Below, piece after piece: positions 26,917-36,154 of a stretch of 64,000 bases of DNA (positions within the stretch are counted from its first letter, which is position 1; each line of letters starts with the position of its first letter). The DNA lies in assembly GCF_001517835.1 (NCBI RefSeq), contig NZ_LOQG01000036.1, forward strand, positions 62,001-126,000, in the 5' to 3' direction. The stretch is from Caviibacter abscessus. GTDB taxonomy: Bacteria; Fusobacteriota; Fusobacteriia; Fusobacteriales; Leptotrichiaceae. The notes beneath the pieces were generated by a model that had not been told where the DNA came from, did not search any database, and saw only the letters and a list, made by a program, of their open reading frames with translations. The translations under genes and the position numbers were made by a program.

Positions 26917-27563
26917 AAAATATCTCTCCTTTTTTTATCTAATTTTTTTGAAATTTTATTTCCTAATGTTTGAATAAAAAATACTAGTATTATAATTATG
27001 ATAACGATTTTATATAAAAGAGCAAAATCATATTCATAATAACCATGTCTTATTGCATAATCACCTATACCGCCACCTCCAACTATTCCCATAACAGTTG
27101 AATATGAAATAAAACTTATAATAGATGATGTAAGTCCTCTAATTAAACTACTTCTTGATTCTACTAATAAAAAGTGCCATACTATTTGAAATGTTGTAGC
27201 TTTCATTGAAAGCGCGGCATCTATTACACCTATATCAATATCATGAAATGATTGCTCAACAAAACGTGCAAAAAGTGCTACTGCTATAAAGCAAATAGGA
27301 AAACTTGCAGGAATAAGCCCAAAAGATGTACCAAATATTTTTCTTGTAACAGGTATTAACACTACAACAAATATCAAAAATGGAAAACTTCGTACAATAT
27401 TTATATATATATTGGCTGGGACATATAAATACATGTTTTCTCTTATTGCTCCTTTATTTGTTAAAAATAAAGTTGCTCCTAGCGGTATACCTATAAAAAT
27501 TGCACAAATAGTAGGGATTAATACCATAATAAAAGTTTCAAAAAGTGCTTTTAAAATTTCCAT
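26913..27563 (-). CDS. metI: Methionine ABC permease MetI
   Basis: A 216-residue inner-membrane permease of the usual MetI length with five predicted helices. Signature pieces are PANIYINIVRSFPFLIFVV, the ATPase-coupling loop DAALSMKATTFQIVWHFLL and SYSTVMGIVGGGGIGDYAIR near the C-terminus. It overlaps metN by one base and metQ by four, so all three are translationally coupled. Confidence 0.93.
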   Translation of the reverse strand: MEILKALFETFIMVLIPTICAIFIGIPLGATLFLTNKGAIRENMYLYVPANIYINIVRSFPFLIFVVVLIPVTRKIFGTSFGLIPASFPICFIAVALFARFVEQSFHDIDIGVIDAALSMKATTFQIVWHFLLVESRSSLIRGLTSSIISFISYSTVMGIVGGGGIGDYAIRHGYYEYDFALLYKIVIIIIILVFFIQTLGNKISKKLDKKRRDIL

Positions 27564-28231
27564 TATCTTAAATACTCCTTTGCATACTCAGTGTATGATT
27601 TTTGATAATTTAAATTACTAGACTTTCCAACTTTAATTACATCTAAAATTTTACCATTATCTATAATAGCTGCTCTACTGCAAATGTTTTTAACAACTTC
27701 CAATTCATGCGTTACAATTACAACAGTAGTTGAATATTTTTTATTTATTTCATTTATCAAATTTAATATTTCATATTTTGTTGTACTGTCTAATGCACTT
27801 GTTATCTCATCACAAAGTAATATATCTGGTTTTGTGACTAATGCTCTTGCAAGTGCAACTCTTTGTTTTTGACCGCCTGATAAATTAGCAATATATTCAT
27901 TTTCTTTATCTAAAAGTCCTACAAATGATAAATATTTTTTTATTTTGCTATCAATCACCTTATTTTGTAACAATAGCGGCAAAGCTACATTTTCATAAAC
28001 TGTTTTATTATAAAGTAAGTTATATTCTTGAAAGACATATGATATTTTGTCTTTTTTCATTTGAATATCACCTTTATCAGGTATTATAAGCCCTTGTATA
28101 ATTTTTAAAATCGTAGATTTCCCGCTACCTGATTTACCGATAATGCCAAAAATTTCACCCTCATTAATTGATAGGTCTACATTCAGTTTAAAATTATCAT
28201 AGTTTTTATTTATATTTTTTAAATTAATCAT
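27563..28231 (-). CDS. metN: Methionine ABC ATPase MetN, short form
   Basis: A 222-residue ATP-binding subunit: Walker A GKSGSGKST, Q loop YVFQEYNLLYNKTV, signature NLSGGQKQRVALARA, Walker B DILLCDEITSALD and switch His in VVIVTHELEVV. Typical MetN is about 340 residues, with a C-terminal ACT-like (NIL) domain that binds methionine and inhibits transport. Here the protein stops after the nucleotide-binding domain, so that feedback site is missing. The N-terminal segment MINLKNINKNYDNFKLNVDL starts directly as an ABC domain. First gene of the operon, SD AAGGTGAT. Confidence 0.88.
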   Translation of the reverse strand: MINLKNINKNYDNFKLNVDLSINEGEIFGIIGKSGSGKSTILKIIQGLIIPDKGDIQMKKDKISYVFQEYNLLYNKTVYENVALPLLLQNKVIDSKIKKYLSFVGLLDKENEYIANLSGGQKQRVALARALVTKPDILLCDEITSALDSTTKYEILNLINEINKKYSTTVVIVTHELEVVKNICSRAAIIDNGKILDVIKVGKSSNLNYQKSYTEYAKEYLR

Positions 28232-28248
28232 ATTATCACCTTTTTTTA

Positions 28249-28277
28249 ATTTTATTCCCCTTTTATTTATCAGTCAA
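28249..28277 (-). promoter_or_regulatory. Promoter of metNIQ
   Basis: Minus strand TTGACT (28272-28277), 17-base spacer, TAAAAT (28249-28254), leaving only about 10 bases of leader before metN. There is no room for a SAM riboswitch or T-box downstream of it. Confidence 0.65.
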
Positions 28278-28387
28278 TCATGCAAAACTTAAAACTGCCT
28301 AAATACAGGCTTTAAAAAATAAAGTTAATAAAATAACAAGGATTAACAGTATAAAGTTTCATTATATGAAAATAATTATTACTGTAA

Positions 28388-28413
28388 ATAAAAAAACCTG
28401 AATCATCAGGTTT
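28388..28413 (-). terminator. Terminator after potC
   Basis: AAACCTG and CAGGTTT around AATCAT, followed on the minus strand by seven T; lies just after the potC stop. Confidence 0.88.
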
Positions 28414-28416
28414 AGT

Positions 28417-29196
28417 TTATTTAAGCATATATCTTTGTAATTTACGACTTGATACTGCAAGTATTAATGTTCCAAGTATTAGTATAGTTGATAACGCATT
28501 AATTACAGGCGTAACTCCAAATTTTAACATTGAATATATTTGTATAGGCAATGTATCTGAATTTGGTCCTGTAACAAAACTTGTAATTACATAATCATCT
28601 AATGATAATGTTAATGACATTAAAAATGCAGATATAATTCCAGGTTTCATTGACGGAATAATTACTCTTATAAGTGCTTGAAACTCAGTTGCTCCTAAAT
28701 CTCTTGCAGCCTCAACTATTGAAAAATCAAATTCATCTAATCTTGACATAATTATAAAAATTGAAAATGGTATATTAAATGTTGTATGTGCTATAAATAC
28801 AGTAAGCATACCAAGAGGTATAGATCTATACATATTAAAAAAATTAAGCAAAGATACCCCTATAATTAAATCCGGCAAAACAAGCGGTATATATGATAAA
28901 CTTTTAACATATTTTTTTATTTTAAAATTATACCATTTTATTCCTATTGACCCCAAAGTTGCAATTATTACAGATATAAATGATGAACTTATAGCTATTA
29001 ATATACTTCTCCAAAATGTAAGCCACAGCTTAGGAGAATTAAAAAATAATTGTTTATACCATTTTAATGAAAATGAACTCCATGTATATGACTTACTACT
29101 ATTAAATGAAAGTACTATAAGCATTACTATAGGTAAGTAAAAAAATAGCATAACTAATACAAAAAACAATAATGATACTCTTCTTTTATCATCCAC
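28417..29196 (-). CDS. potC: Spermidine/putrescine-type ABC permease PotC
   Basis: A 259-residue permease with six helices: N-terminal MLFFYLPIVMLIVLSFNSS, the coupling loop SIVEAARDLGATEFQALIRV and the segment TLSLDDYVITSFVTGPNSDT, which is typical of PotC. Imports polyamines together with PotB and PotA. It is the last gene of the cluster and is followed by a terminator; no gene for the binding protein PotD is in the window, so the system must use one encoded elsewhere or be incomplete. Confidence 0.92.
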   Translation of the reverse strand: MDDKRRVSLLFFVLVMLFFYLPIVMLIVLSFNSSKSYTWSSFSLKWYKQLFFNSPKLWLTFWRSILIAISSSFISVIIATLGSIGIKWYNFKIKKYVKSLSYIPLVLPDLIIGVSLLNFFNMYRSIPLGMLTVFIAHTTFNIPFSIFIIMSRLDEFDFSIVEAARDLGATEFQALIRVIIPSMKPGIISAFLMSLTLSLDDYVITSFVTGPNSDTLPIQIYSMLKFGVTPVINALSTILILGTLILAVSSRKLQRYMLK

Positions 29197-29198
29197 TA

Positions 29199-30035
29199 TT
29201 ACTCACCGTCCTGTTCTTTAACACTTATAAGCACTCCAATTACTGTTATAATTATAAACAGTGTTGACATAGCTGATGCTGACGGCCAATCACGAAGTAC
29301 AAACATTTTAGATGCTATTACATTTCCAAGCATTATTCCGTCTGTTCCTCCAACTAAATCAGGAACAGCATAAGAACCTATTGCAGGTATAAATGTTAAT
29401 ATAACTGCTGTTATAATTCCACCTTTTATACCGGGTAAAAACACTTTATATAAAGCTTGATATTTACTTGCTCCCAAATCCCTTGCAGCATCTATTAATG
29501 AAAAATCAAATTTTTCAATTGCTGTATATAAAGGTAATATTGCATAAGGCATAAATATATATACACTCACTATAATTACAGCAACTCTATTATATAGTAA
29601 TGGTAACGGTGCTGATAAATTAAAAATTTTTATAAACATTTTATTTATTATTCCGTTATTACCTATTAAACCGATAAGTGCAAATATCCTAACTAAAAAA
29701 TTAGTCCAAAATGGTATTACTATCATAAGTAGCCATAAGTTTTTATATTTTGATCTTGATATAAAATAAGCCGTAGGTATTGATAAAAATATTACTAAAG
29801 CTGTAATAATAAGTGATATATTAAAGGTTTTTAAAACAATTTTTAAAAGTTCCGGTGTTATCAATTCTTTATATGCCTTTAATGAATATTTAGTATATCC
29901 TGCTATTCCACCAAAAGGCCCCTTTTTTAAAAAACTAAAATATACAATTATAGATGTTGGAATTGCAAAAAACACAGTCATCCATATGGTAAGAGGTAAA
30001 TAATATAGATTTCTTAAATCTTTCTGGTTTTTCAA
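29199..30035 (-). CDS. potB: Spermidine/putrescine-type ABC permease PotB
   Basis: A 278-residue permease: N-terminal YYLPLTIWMTVFFAIPTSII, coupling loop SLIDAARDLGASKYQALYKV, and IGSYAVPDLVGGTDGIMLGN, a PotB hallmark. Two bases separate it from potC and none from potA, so the transporter genes form a tight unit. Polyamine specificity is by family only. Confidence 0.93.
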   Translation of the reverse strand: MKNQKDLRNLYYLPLTIWMTVFFAIPTSIIVYFSFLKKGPFGGIAGYTKYSLKAYKELITPELLKIVLKTFNISLIITALVIFLSIPTAYFISRSKYKNLWLLMIVIPFWTNFLVRIFALIGLIGNNGIINKMFIKIFNLSAPLPLLYNRVAVIIVSVYIFMPYAILPLYTAIEKFDFSLIDAARDLGASKYQALYKVFLPGIKGGIITAVILTFIPAIGSYAVPDLVGGTDGIMLGNVIASKMFVLRDWPSASAMSTLFIIITVIGVLISVKEQDGE

Positions 30036-31163
30036 TTACATCACCTCTACAAGATATGCGTCTTCATAATTCCAATAGAAATACACCTTCTCTTTCCATT
30101 CAAACAATTCATCTTCTTCTAAAAATTCTCTATGTTGGTCAAATGCTTTTATTATTCTATTTGAACCTTCAATTTTTATAAATAATTTACTTTGAAATCC
30201 TGTATATATTACTTCTTCTACAACACCTGATAAAACCTTATATTTCTCATTTTCTTTAGGAGGCTTTACATCTACCTTTATTTTTTCAGGTCTTAACGTA
30301 AGTTTAACTTTGTCTCCAATTTTAACAGGTTTATCAAGTTCTACTTTAAATTCTCCAATTTCATTTGAAAATGCAAGTGCATAATTATCAAATACTTCTT
30401 TTATTTCACCTGTTATAAAATTAGTTGCTCCAATAAAATCTGCAACAAATCCATTTGCAGGTGTTTCATAAATTTCATTTGGTGTTCCAACCTGTAATAT
30501 ATCTCCATTATTCATAACTGCTATTCTATCCGATACACTAAGTGCTTCTTCCTGATCATGAGTTACAAACACAAAAGTAATTCCAACTTCATCATGAATT
30601 GTATCAAGATCAATTAAAAGTCTTTGTCTTAATTTTGCATCAAGTGCTGATAAAGGTTCATCTAAAAGTAAAACTTCAGGTTTGCTTATCAAAGCTCTAG
30701 CTATTGAAACTCTTTGTTTTTGTCCCCCAGATAATCCTTGTGGAAATTTATTTTTAAACTTTTTAAGACCTACTAAGTCTAAATATTTATCTACTTCTTT
30801 TTCTATTTCATCTTTTGGCAATTTCTTTAATTTAAGAGAAAATGCAATATTATCAAATACAGTCATATTCGGAAACAATGCATAATTTTGAAATACTGTA
30901 TTTACATTTCTTTTATTAGGTGGCAAAATATCTATTCTTTGACCATTAACTTTAATTTCTCCCTCATCTGGAGAAATAAATCCAGCTATCATTCTAAGTA
31001 ATGTTGTTTTACCACAACCTGATGGTCCTAAAATTGAGAAGAACTCACCTTTTTTTATATTTAAATTAACATTTTTTAAAATTTTATCTCCATCTTCAAA
31101 CGATTTAGAAACACCTATTATCTCCAAGTCTTTTTCCAATTTTACCTCCTTATTTTTTGTCAA
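30036..31163 (-). CDS. potA: Spermidine/putrescine-type ABC ATPase PotA
   Basis: A 375-residue ATPase: Walker A GPSGCGKTT, Q loop TVFQNYALFPNMTV, signature GLSGGQKQRVSIARA, Walker B EVLLLDEPLSALD, switch His in FVTHDQEEAL, and a C-terminal TOBE domain (about 240-375) ending YAYLVEVM-like (EDAYLVEVM). Length equals canonical PotA. Its start overlaps the end of the M18 aminopeptidase gene by 14 bases, so it is part of the same transcript. Confidence 0.93.
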   Translation of the reverse strand: MTKNKEVKLEKDLEIIGVSKSFEDGDKILKNVNLNIKKGEFFSILGPSGCGKTTLLRMIAGFISPDEGEIKVNGQRIDILPPNKRNVNTVFQNYALFPNMTVFDNIAFSLKLKKLPKDEIEKEVDKYLDLVGLKKFKNKFPQGLSGGQKQRVSIARALISKPEVLLLDEPLSALDAKLRQRLLIDLDTIHDEVGITFVFVTHDQEEALSVSDRIAVMNNGDILQVGTPNEIYETPANGFVADFIGATNFITGEIKEVFDNYALAFSNEIGEFKVELDKPVKIGDKVKLTLRPEKIKVDVKPPKENEKYKVLSGVVEEVIYTGFQSKLFIKIEGSNRIIKAFDQHREFLEEDELFEWKEKVYFYWNYEDAYLVEVM

Positions 31164-32487
31164 AATATACTCTTGCTAATTCTTTTAAATCAAATACATC
31201 ATTAATACCACAAAGTTCTCTTACTGAATGCATTGAAAGCATAGGTACACCTAAGTCAACAGAATCAATATCTAAATGTCTTGCAGATAAAGGTCCTATA
31301 GTTGAACCACCAATTTCATTAGAATTATTTACAAAATACTGTAACTTGATATCTGTTCCACTTACTATTTGTTTTAATACTGCCATAGAAAAACCATCAG
31401 ATGTATATTTTTGATTTACACTTAGCTTTATTGCTATACCTTTATTCATTTCACATTGATTTGTTATATCTGATTTATTAAGATGTGATGGGTGAGCTAC
31501 ATGTCCACCATCAGCTGATAAAATAAATGAATTATTTAATACTCTTAAATAATCAGCTCTTGTATACCCTAAAGAATAAATTATTCTCTCTAGTATGCTT
31601 GATAAATAATTTGAATCTGCTCCTTGTTTTGTTGAACTTCCTATTTCTTCATTATCAAAACCTACAAATACATTTATTTGTCCTGCTTCATTTTCAGATT
31701 CAACCAGTCCTATTGTACCAGCATAAACTGATAATAGATTATCAAGTCTTGCTGCTGAAATCATTTCTTCATTTGCTCCTACTAAACATCCTTTTTCAAT
31801 AGGATACATAATTAAATCAAAATCTAATATATCATCAAATTTAATATTACATTTTTTAGATATTAACTTTAAAAGATAGTTATCTTTTTCCAAATAATTA
31901 TTAGCTAAAGTAATTATAGGTAAAAGTTCATTTTGTTTATTTATTTGATGTCCTTTTTCATTAACAGCCCTATCTTGATGTATAGCTAAATTAGGAATTA
32001 TCATTATAGGCTCATCTATTTTAACTGCAACTGTTTTTGGTTTATACACATCACTACTTTTAATTATTACTCTACCTGCAACAGACATAGGTCTATCAAA
32101 CCAAGTTGATAAAAGAGGCCCTCCATAAACTTCAGTATTAAGTCTTATCATATTATTAGTTAAAATTTCTGAATTTGGTTTTATTCTTAAGCTTGGACTA
32201 TCAGTATGTGAAGCAAATATTTTAAAACCCTTTTCTATATCTAATTCATTTGCTATAGTAAAGCCTATTATAGTTGTATTTGTCTTTTTAAGAAAATATC
32301 TTCCACCTTGTTTTAATTCCCATTTTTTATTTGGTTCTAATCTTTCAAAGCCATTTTCTTCAAATATTTGGCTACAGTTTTTTACAACGTGATATGCACA
32401 AGGACTATCATCTATAAATTCAATTATTTCTCTTGCAAATCCCTTTACTTCCAATTCCTTTAAACTATCTTTTGTCATTTTATTCAC
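31150..32487 (-). CDS. M18 family aminopeptidase
   Basis: A 445-residue cytoplasmic metallo-aminopeptidase of the aspartyl-aminopeptidase family (APE1/ApeB). Metal-binding segments visible are FASHTDSPSLRIKP (His and first Asp), VGFDNEEIGSSTKQGADS (Glu pair), the Asp of AARLDNL and LSADGGHVAHP, and the late His in PMLSMHSVRELCG. It removes N-terminal, preferably acidic or neutral, residues from peptides. It overlaps both neighbours (8 bases with the M32 gene, 14 with potA), forming a peptidase pair ahead of a polyamine transporter. Confidence 0.92.
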   Translation of the reverse strand: MNKMTKDSLKELEVKGFAREIIEFIDDSPCAYHVVKNCSQIFEENGFERLEPNKKWELKQGGRYFLKKTNTTIIGFTIANELDIEKGFKIFASHTDSPSLRIKPNSEILTNNMIRLNTEVYGGPLLSTWFDRPMSVAGRVIIKSSDVYKPKTVAVKIDEPIMIIPNLAIHQDRAVNEKGHQINKQNELLPIITLANNYLEKDNYLLKLISKKCNIKFDDILDFDLIMYPIEKGCLVGANEEMISAARLDNLLSVYAGTIGLVESENEAGQINVFVGFDNEEIGSSTKQGADSNYLSSILERIIYSLGYTRADYLRVLNNSFILSADGGHVAHPSHLNKSDITNQCEMNKGIAIKLSVNQKYTSDGFSMAVLKQIVSGTDIKLQYFVNNSNEIGGSTIGPLSARHLDIDSVDLGVPMLSMHSVRELCGINDVFDLKELARVYFDKK

Positions 32488-33976
32488 CTTCTATATTATA
32501 TAACTTTGAAAATTTGTCTTTTAAATAATCTACATAATAATGTGGATTAAATTCTTCCTTAGAACAATTAAATATTAATTCAGCCGGCGTTTTTGCACTT
32601 CCATATTGGTGTATAGTTTCTCTTAAAAATTCATTTATCTTACTAAAATCTCTTTGTTTTATAGCTTCTGATACTTTTACTTTTTTTAACATTGCATTAT
32701 ACATTTGAGACGCATAAGCACTTCCTATTGCATACGAAGGAAAATATCCTAAAAGCCCTCCGCTCCAATGTGAATCTTGTAAAATTCCAATAGTATCGCT
32801 ATCTGGTCTAATTCCTAAATATTTTTCATACATATCATTCCATATTGTAGGTAATTTATCAACATCAATTTCAGAACTTAACATTTCACGTTCTATTTCA
32901 TATCTTATAAGCACATGTATAGGATAAGTAAGCTCATCTGCATCAGTTCTAATAAAACTTGCACTTACACTATTTATTACTAAATGCAATTGTTCTTTTG
33001 TAATTTCAATTCCAAAATATTTATCTATAAGCTCATAAACTAAATATGAAAATTCTTCCTGTTTACCTATTACATTTTCATAAAATCTTGATTGGGCTTC
33101 ATGTATTCCCATAGTAGAACCGCCAGCTAATATTCTTGTTTTATCGTATTCATCAGCAATTTGTTGCTCATATATTGCGTGTCCTGTTTCATGTACTACT
33201 GAATATATACCAGACAAGATATCATGTTCATAATAATGACTTGTTATTCTTACATCTTTATTATTCATATTTACTGTAAAAGGATGTTCACTTTCACTCA
33301 TTACACCTTTTGTAAAGTCAAAGCCTAAAATTTGAGCCAATTCTTTACACAACTTTTTCTGAGTTTCAATATCATAAGTTTTACTGTTTAATTTTTCTTT
33401 CCATTCTTCTATTTTACTATCTTTATGTTTTAATACTTTAATTATAAATGGAGATAATTCTTCTTTTAAAAGATTGAAAAATTTATCTGCAATATCTACT
33501 GTAAGACCAGTTTCAAAATCATCTAAAAGAACATTATATGGATGATCTTTATATCCTCTATAAGTTATAAATTTCTTATTTGTATCTATTATTTGTTTTA
33601 AATAAGGTTTAAATATATTATAATCATTTTCATTTTTAGATTTTTCCCAGTTATATGATGACTTTGAAACTAATGCTGTATATTTTGAATATTCATCAAT
33701 TGGAATTTTACTCATTTTTTCAAAAACATTTTTCTTTAATTTTTCTACAACCTTTTTATCAATATCTGATAATTTTTGTGTATCTATTGAATATAATAAT
33801 TCCTTAAATTCAGGATTAACAAAATTTAAATACGAAAGTTGTGATAAAACTCCCATAGTATTTGAAATCCCTTCTATAGCTTGTTTAGGTGCCTGTGTTT
33901 CAAGATCAAAACTAAGTAAATTCATAGCATGATTTAAAGCACTATCTTTTTTTATATATTCATATATTCTATCCAC
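32480..33976 (-). CDS. M32 family carboxypeptidase (Taq type)
   Basis: About 498 residues. I place the start at GTG 33976 because AAGGGAG lies 9 bases before it; an ATG at 33985 is too close to that site and one at 34009 has none. The zinc motif HETGH is in YSVVHETGHAIYEQQ, with the Glu of the downstream MGIHEAQSRFYEN block. Other family blocks are IRTDADELTYPIHVLIRYEIE (abridged) and HWSGGLLGYFPSYAIGSAYA. A soluble Zn/Co carboxypeptidase that trims peptides from the C-terminus, complementary to the adjacent M18 aminopeptidase. Confidence 0.93.
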   Translation of the reverse strand: MDRIYEYIKKDSALNHAMNLLSFDLETQAPKQAIEGISNTMGVLSQLSYLNFVNPEFKELLYSIDTQKLSDIDKKVVEKLKKNVFEKMSKIPIDEYSKYTALVSKSSYNWEKSKNENDYNIFKPYLKQIIDTNKKFITYRGYKDHPYNVLLDDFETGLTVDIADKFFNLLKEELSPFIIKVLKHKDSKIEEWKEKLNSKTYDIETQKKLCKELAQILGFDFTKGVMSESEHPFTVNMNNKDVRITSHYYEHDILSGIYSVVHETGHAIYEQQIADEYDKTRILAGGSTMGIHEAQSRFYENVIGKQEEFSYLVYELIDKYFGIEITKEQLHLVINSVSASFIRTDADELTYPIHVLIRYEIEREMLSSEIDVDKLPTIWNDMYEKYLGIRPDSDTIGILQDSHWSGGLLGYFPSYAIGSAYASQMYNAMLKKVKVSEAIKQRDFSKINEFLRETIHQYGSAKTPAELIFNCSKEEFNPHYYVDYLKDKFSKLYNIEGE

Positions 33977-34023
33977 TATTATCATCTCCCTTGTAAATAA
34001 ATTAAACAAAAATATTTGAAAAC

Positions 34024-34245
34024 TTACGTTTTCTTAGTTGTTTTTTTGGAATTTTTATCAACTAATTTAGCAGAATAAATTTCCGTATATCCGCATTGAG
34101 CACATACTTTTAAATAAAAAAGCTCATTATTAAGTGATAATAAATTAATTAATTTACTTTCACTTTCTATCTCTTTCGTAGACATGTATATACTTTTTAA
34201 ATAGTGTTCTTTATTGGAACACTTTATACAACGCGAAGTTATCAT
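34024..34245 (-). CDS. Zinc-ribbon protein (YpzJ/COG3478-like)
   Basis: A 73-residue protein with two CxxC knuckles (RCIKCSNK near the N-terminus and VCAQCGYTEIYSAK), separated by a polar segment and followed by a Lys-rich tail. This fits the small family described as nucleic-acid-binding Zn-ribbon proteins (COG3478), whose members end in a CGYTE(F/I)Y motif. Its molecular role is not established. It lies 5 bases after rnhB and shares its transcript. Confidence 0.75.
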   Translation of the reverse strand: MITSRCIKCSNKEHYLKSIYMSTKEIESESKLINLLSLNNELFYLKVCAQCGYTEIYSAKLVDKNSKKTTKKT

Positions 34246-34250
34246 AACTA

Positions 34251-34850
34251 TCAGTCCTTATTTAAAAATTTCTTTAAAAAAGTTTTCCTGTGTATTGGTA
34301 ATATTCCATATTTTTCTATTGCTTCGTAATGTTTTTTTGTTCCATATCCTTTATGATTTGCTATATTGTAATTAGGATATATTTTATCATATTCATACAT
34401 AATCTTATCTCTTGTAACTTTAGCAATTATTGATGCAAGAGCTATACTTAAATTTTTGCTATCTCCCTTAACAAGATATTCTTGTGCTCCATTATATCCC
34501 TTTATTAATTTATTTCCATCAACTATTACTAACTTACCTTGAATAGCCTTATTTTTACTATAAAGATTATCTAAAGCTCTATTCATAGCTAAAAAAGTTG
34601 CATTTAGTATATTTATTTTGTCAATTTCATTTTCACTTGCCATTCCTATGCCATATGAAATATTGTCAGAAGCTTTTAATTTATCATAAATAAAATCTCT
34701 TTTACTTTCACTTAATTTTTTTGAATCATTTATCATTTCAAAAATTTCATTGTCAATCTTATTTATATATACACAACAAGCAACAACGCAACCTAGAAGA
34801 GGCCCTCTTCCTGCCTCATCTACTCCAATATTATCTTTATATTCCAGCAT
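34251..34850 (-). CDS. rnhB: Ribonuclease HII
   Basis: A 199-residue RNase HII cutting RNA-DNA hybrids and single ribonucleotides in DNA. The catalytic carboxylates are visible: GVDEAGRGPLLG (Asp and Glu of the DEAGRG motif), the Asp of VIVDGNKLIKG, and a further Asp in KVTRDKIMYEYD. The length is standard. The start ATG overlaps the end of the pseudouridine synthase gene by 14 bases. Confidence 0.96.
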   Translation of the reverse strand: MLEYKDNIGVDEAGRGPLLGCVVACCVYINKIDNEIFEMINDSKKLSESKRDFIYDKLKASDNISYGIGMASENEIDKINILNATFLAMNRALDNLYSKNKAIQGKLVIVDGNKLIKGYNGAQEYLVKGDSKNLSIALASIIAKVTRDKIMYEYDKIYPNYNIANHKGYGTKKHYEAIEKYGILPIHRKTFLKKFLNKD

Positions 34851-35736
34851 AATCTATTTCAAGTCCCATCTTTTTAATATTTTCTTTCATATCAGAAGGT
34901 ATATCAGCTATTATTTTCATATTCTCATTTGTAATAGGATGTGTAAATTCCAACATATATGAGTGAAGCTGTTGTCTGTTAATTTTGTCAACTTTACCAT
35001 ATATGTGATCACCTACTATACAATGATTAATTTTTTTACTATGTACTCTTATTTGATGCGTTCTTCCAGTTAAAAGTTTAACTTTTACAAGTGAATACTT
35101 TTCATTATAACTTATAGAAGAAAAAATACTCATGGCAAGTTTAGGATTATTTGTATTTTCACTTATTTTTTTTCTGTCTTTTTTATCCCTTCCTATATAT
35201 GAACTTATATTCTCATCTATCTTAGTATATTTACCACGAAGTATAGCTATATACGTTTTATTTATTAAATGCTCTTTAAACATCAACTCCAATTTATCAT
35301 GCACTTCATTAGTTTTTGCTATAATGATAAGACCACTTGTATCTTTATCAAGTCTATGTACTATACCGTTTCTATTTTCATATTTATCTGATAAATTTGA
35401 AAAATGATATAAAAGAGCATTTACCAACGTCTTATTTTTTGTACTATCACTTGGGTGTACAACTAAATTATATGGTTTATTTATAACTACTAAATACTCA
35501 TCTTCATAAACTATATCAAGTTTAATATTTTCAGGCTCTAAGCTTATTTCTTCAAAATTATTTTCCAGCTCAACTTCTATTTCATCATCTTTCATAACTT
35601 TGTATGATAATTTAACTGGTTTCCCATTACATAAAATTTTTGAATTTGCTATTTTATTTCTTGATACTTCAAGTACTTGAGATAAAACTTTATCAACTCT
35701 TTGATTTACATTATTTTCATTAATAATTATTTTCAT
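34837..35736 (-). CDS. RluD-family 23S rRNA pseudouridine synthase
   Basis: About 299 residues from ATG 35736, chosen because AGGAG lies 5 bases upstream; a longer frame to 35784 lacks a site. Domain order: an N-terminal S4 RNA-binding domain (MKIIINENNVNQRVDKVLSQ) and a PseudoU synthase 2 domain with the catalytic Asp in VHRLDKDTSGLIIIAKT and a closing GRTHQIRVHSKKINHCIVGD block. It isomerises uridines in rRNA (RluA/C/D group); the exact position modified cannot be told. It lies one base after the HD-domain gene. Confidence 0.92.
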   Translation of the reverse strand: MKIIINENNVNQRVDKVLSQVLEVSRNKIANSKILCNGKPVKLSYKVMKDDEIEVELENNFEEISLEPENIKLDIVYEDEYLVVINKPYNLVVHPSDSTKNKTLVNALLYHFSNLSDKYENRNGIVHRLDKDTSGLIIIAKTNEVHDKLELMFKEHLINKTYIAILRGKYTKIDENISSYIGRDKKDRKKISENTNNPKLAMSIFSSISYNEKYSLVKVKLLTGRTHQIRVHSKKINHCIVGDHIYGKVDKINRQQLHSYMLEFTHPITNENMKIIADIPSDMKENIKKMGLEIDYAGI

Positions 35737-35737
35737 T

Positions 35738-36154
35738 TTAACTCCTGTCATCAGCATCTTGAAATAAGCACATATATTCATCATCTATTTTATCATGATG
35801 TTTAGAAATTAATACTGCAAGTTCCAAATTTATATCTTTAACTTTATTATATCCAAGTTTTGGGTGTTCTCGTAATATAGTCTTAAACCCTAACTTATGA
35901 ATAACTCTTTTACAAAATGAAATGTTTTCTTTACCGCAATCATGAAGCAAAGCCAATTTTAAATAAATAGCTGGTATATCTTTATTTTCAAGTTTTTTAT
36001 ACACATTGATTGAATGGTATTTATCATAACTATCCATATTATTAAATATATCAAATTCTTTAAAACTTAAAATATCAGAAACTTTTTGCAAGTCTTTTTC
36101 ACTTATTTTATGAAAATAATACTCACAAAATTTTCTATAACAGTATTTAATCAT
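35738..36154 (-). CDS. Small HD-domain protein
   Basis: A 138-residue protein with the metal-binding HD signature: His in YHSINV, the doublet ALLHDCGKENI, and a later HHDK, consistent with a compact HD phosphohydrolase. Start ATG with AGAGGT upstream, overlapping the HAD phosphatase gene by 8 bases. Similar small HD proteins are found beside rluD-like genes in related genomes as far as I recall, but the substrate is unknown. Confidence 0.75.
   Translation of the reverse strand: MIKYCYRKFCEYYFHKISEKDLQKVSDILSFKEFDIFNNMDSYDKYHSINVYKKLENKDIPAIYLKLALLHDCGKENISFCKRVIHKLGFKTILREHPKLGYNKVKDINLELAVLISKHHDKIDDEYMCLFQDADDRS

Noticed and set aside
28232-28387. Possible SAM riboswitch or T-box before metNIQ
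   Set aside because: The interval is short, contains only a small hairpin (GCCT/AGGC) and a promoter about 10 bases before metN; no conserved SAM or T-box elements are seen.
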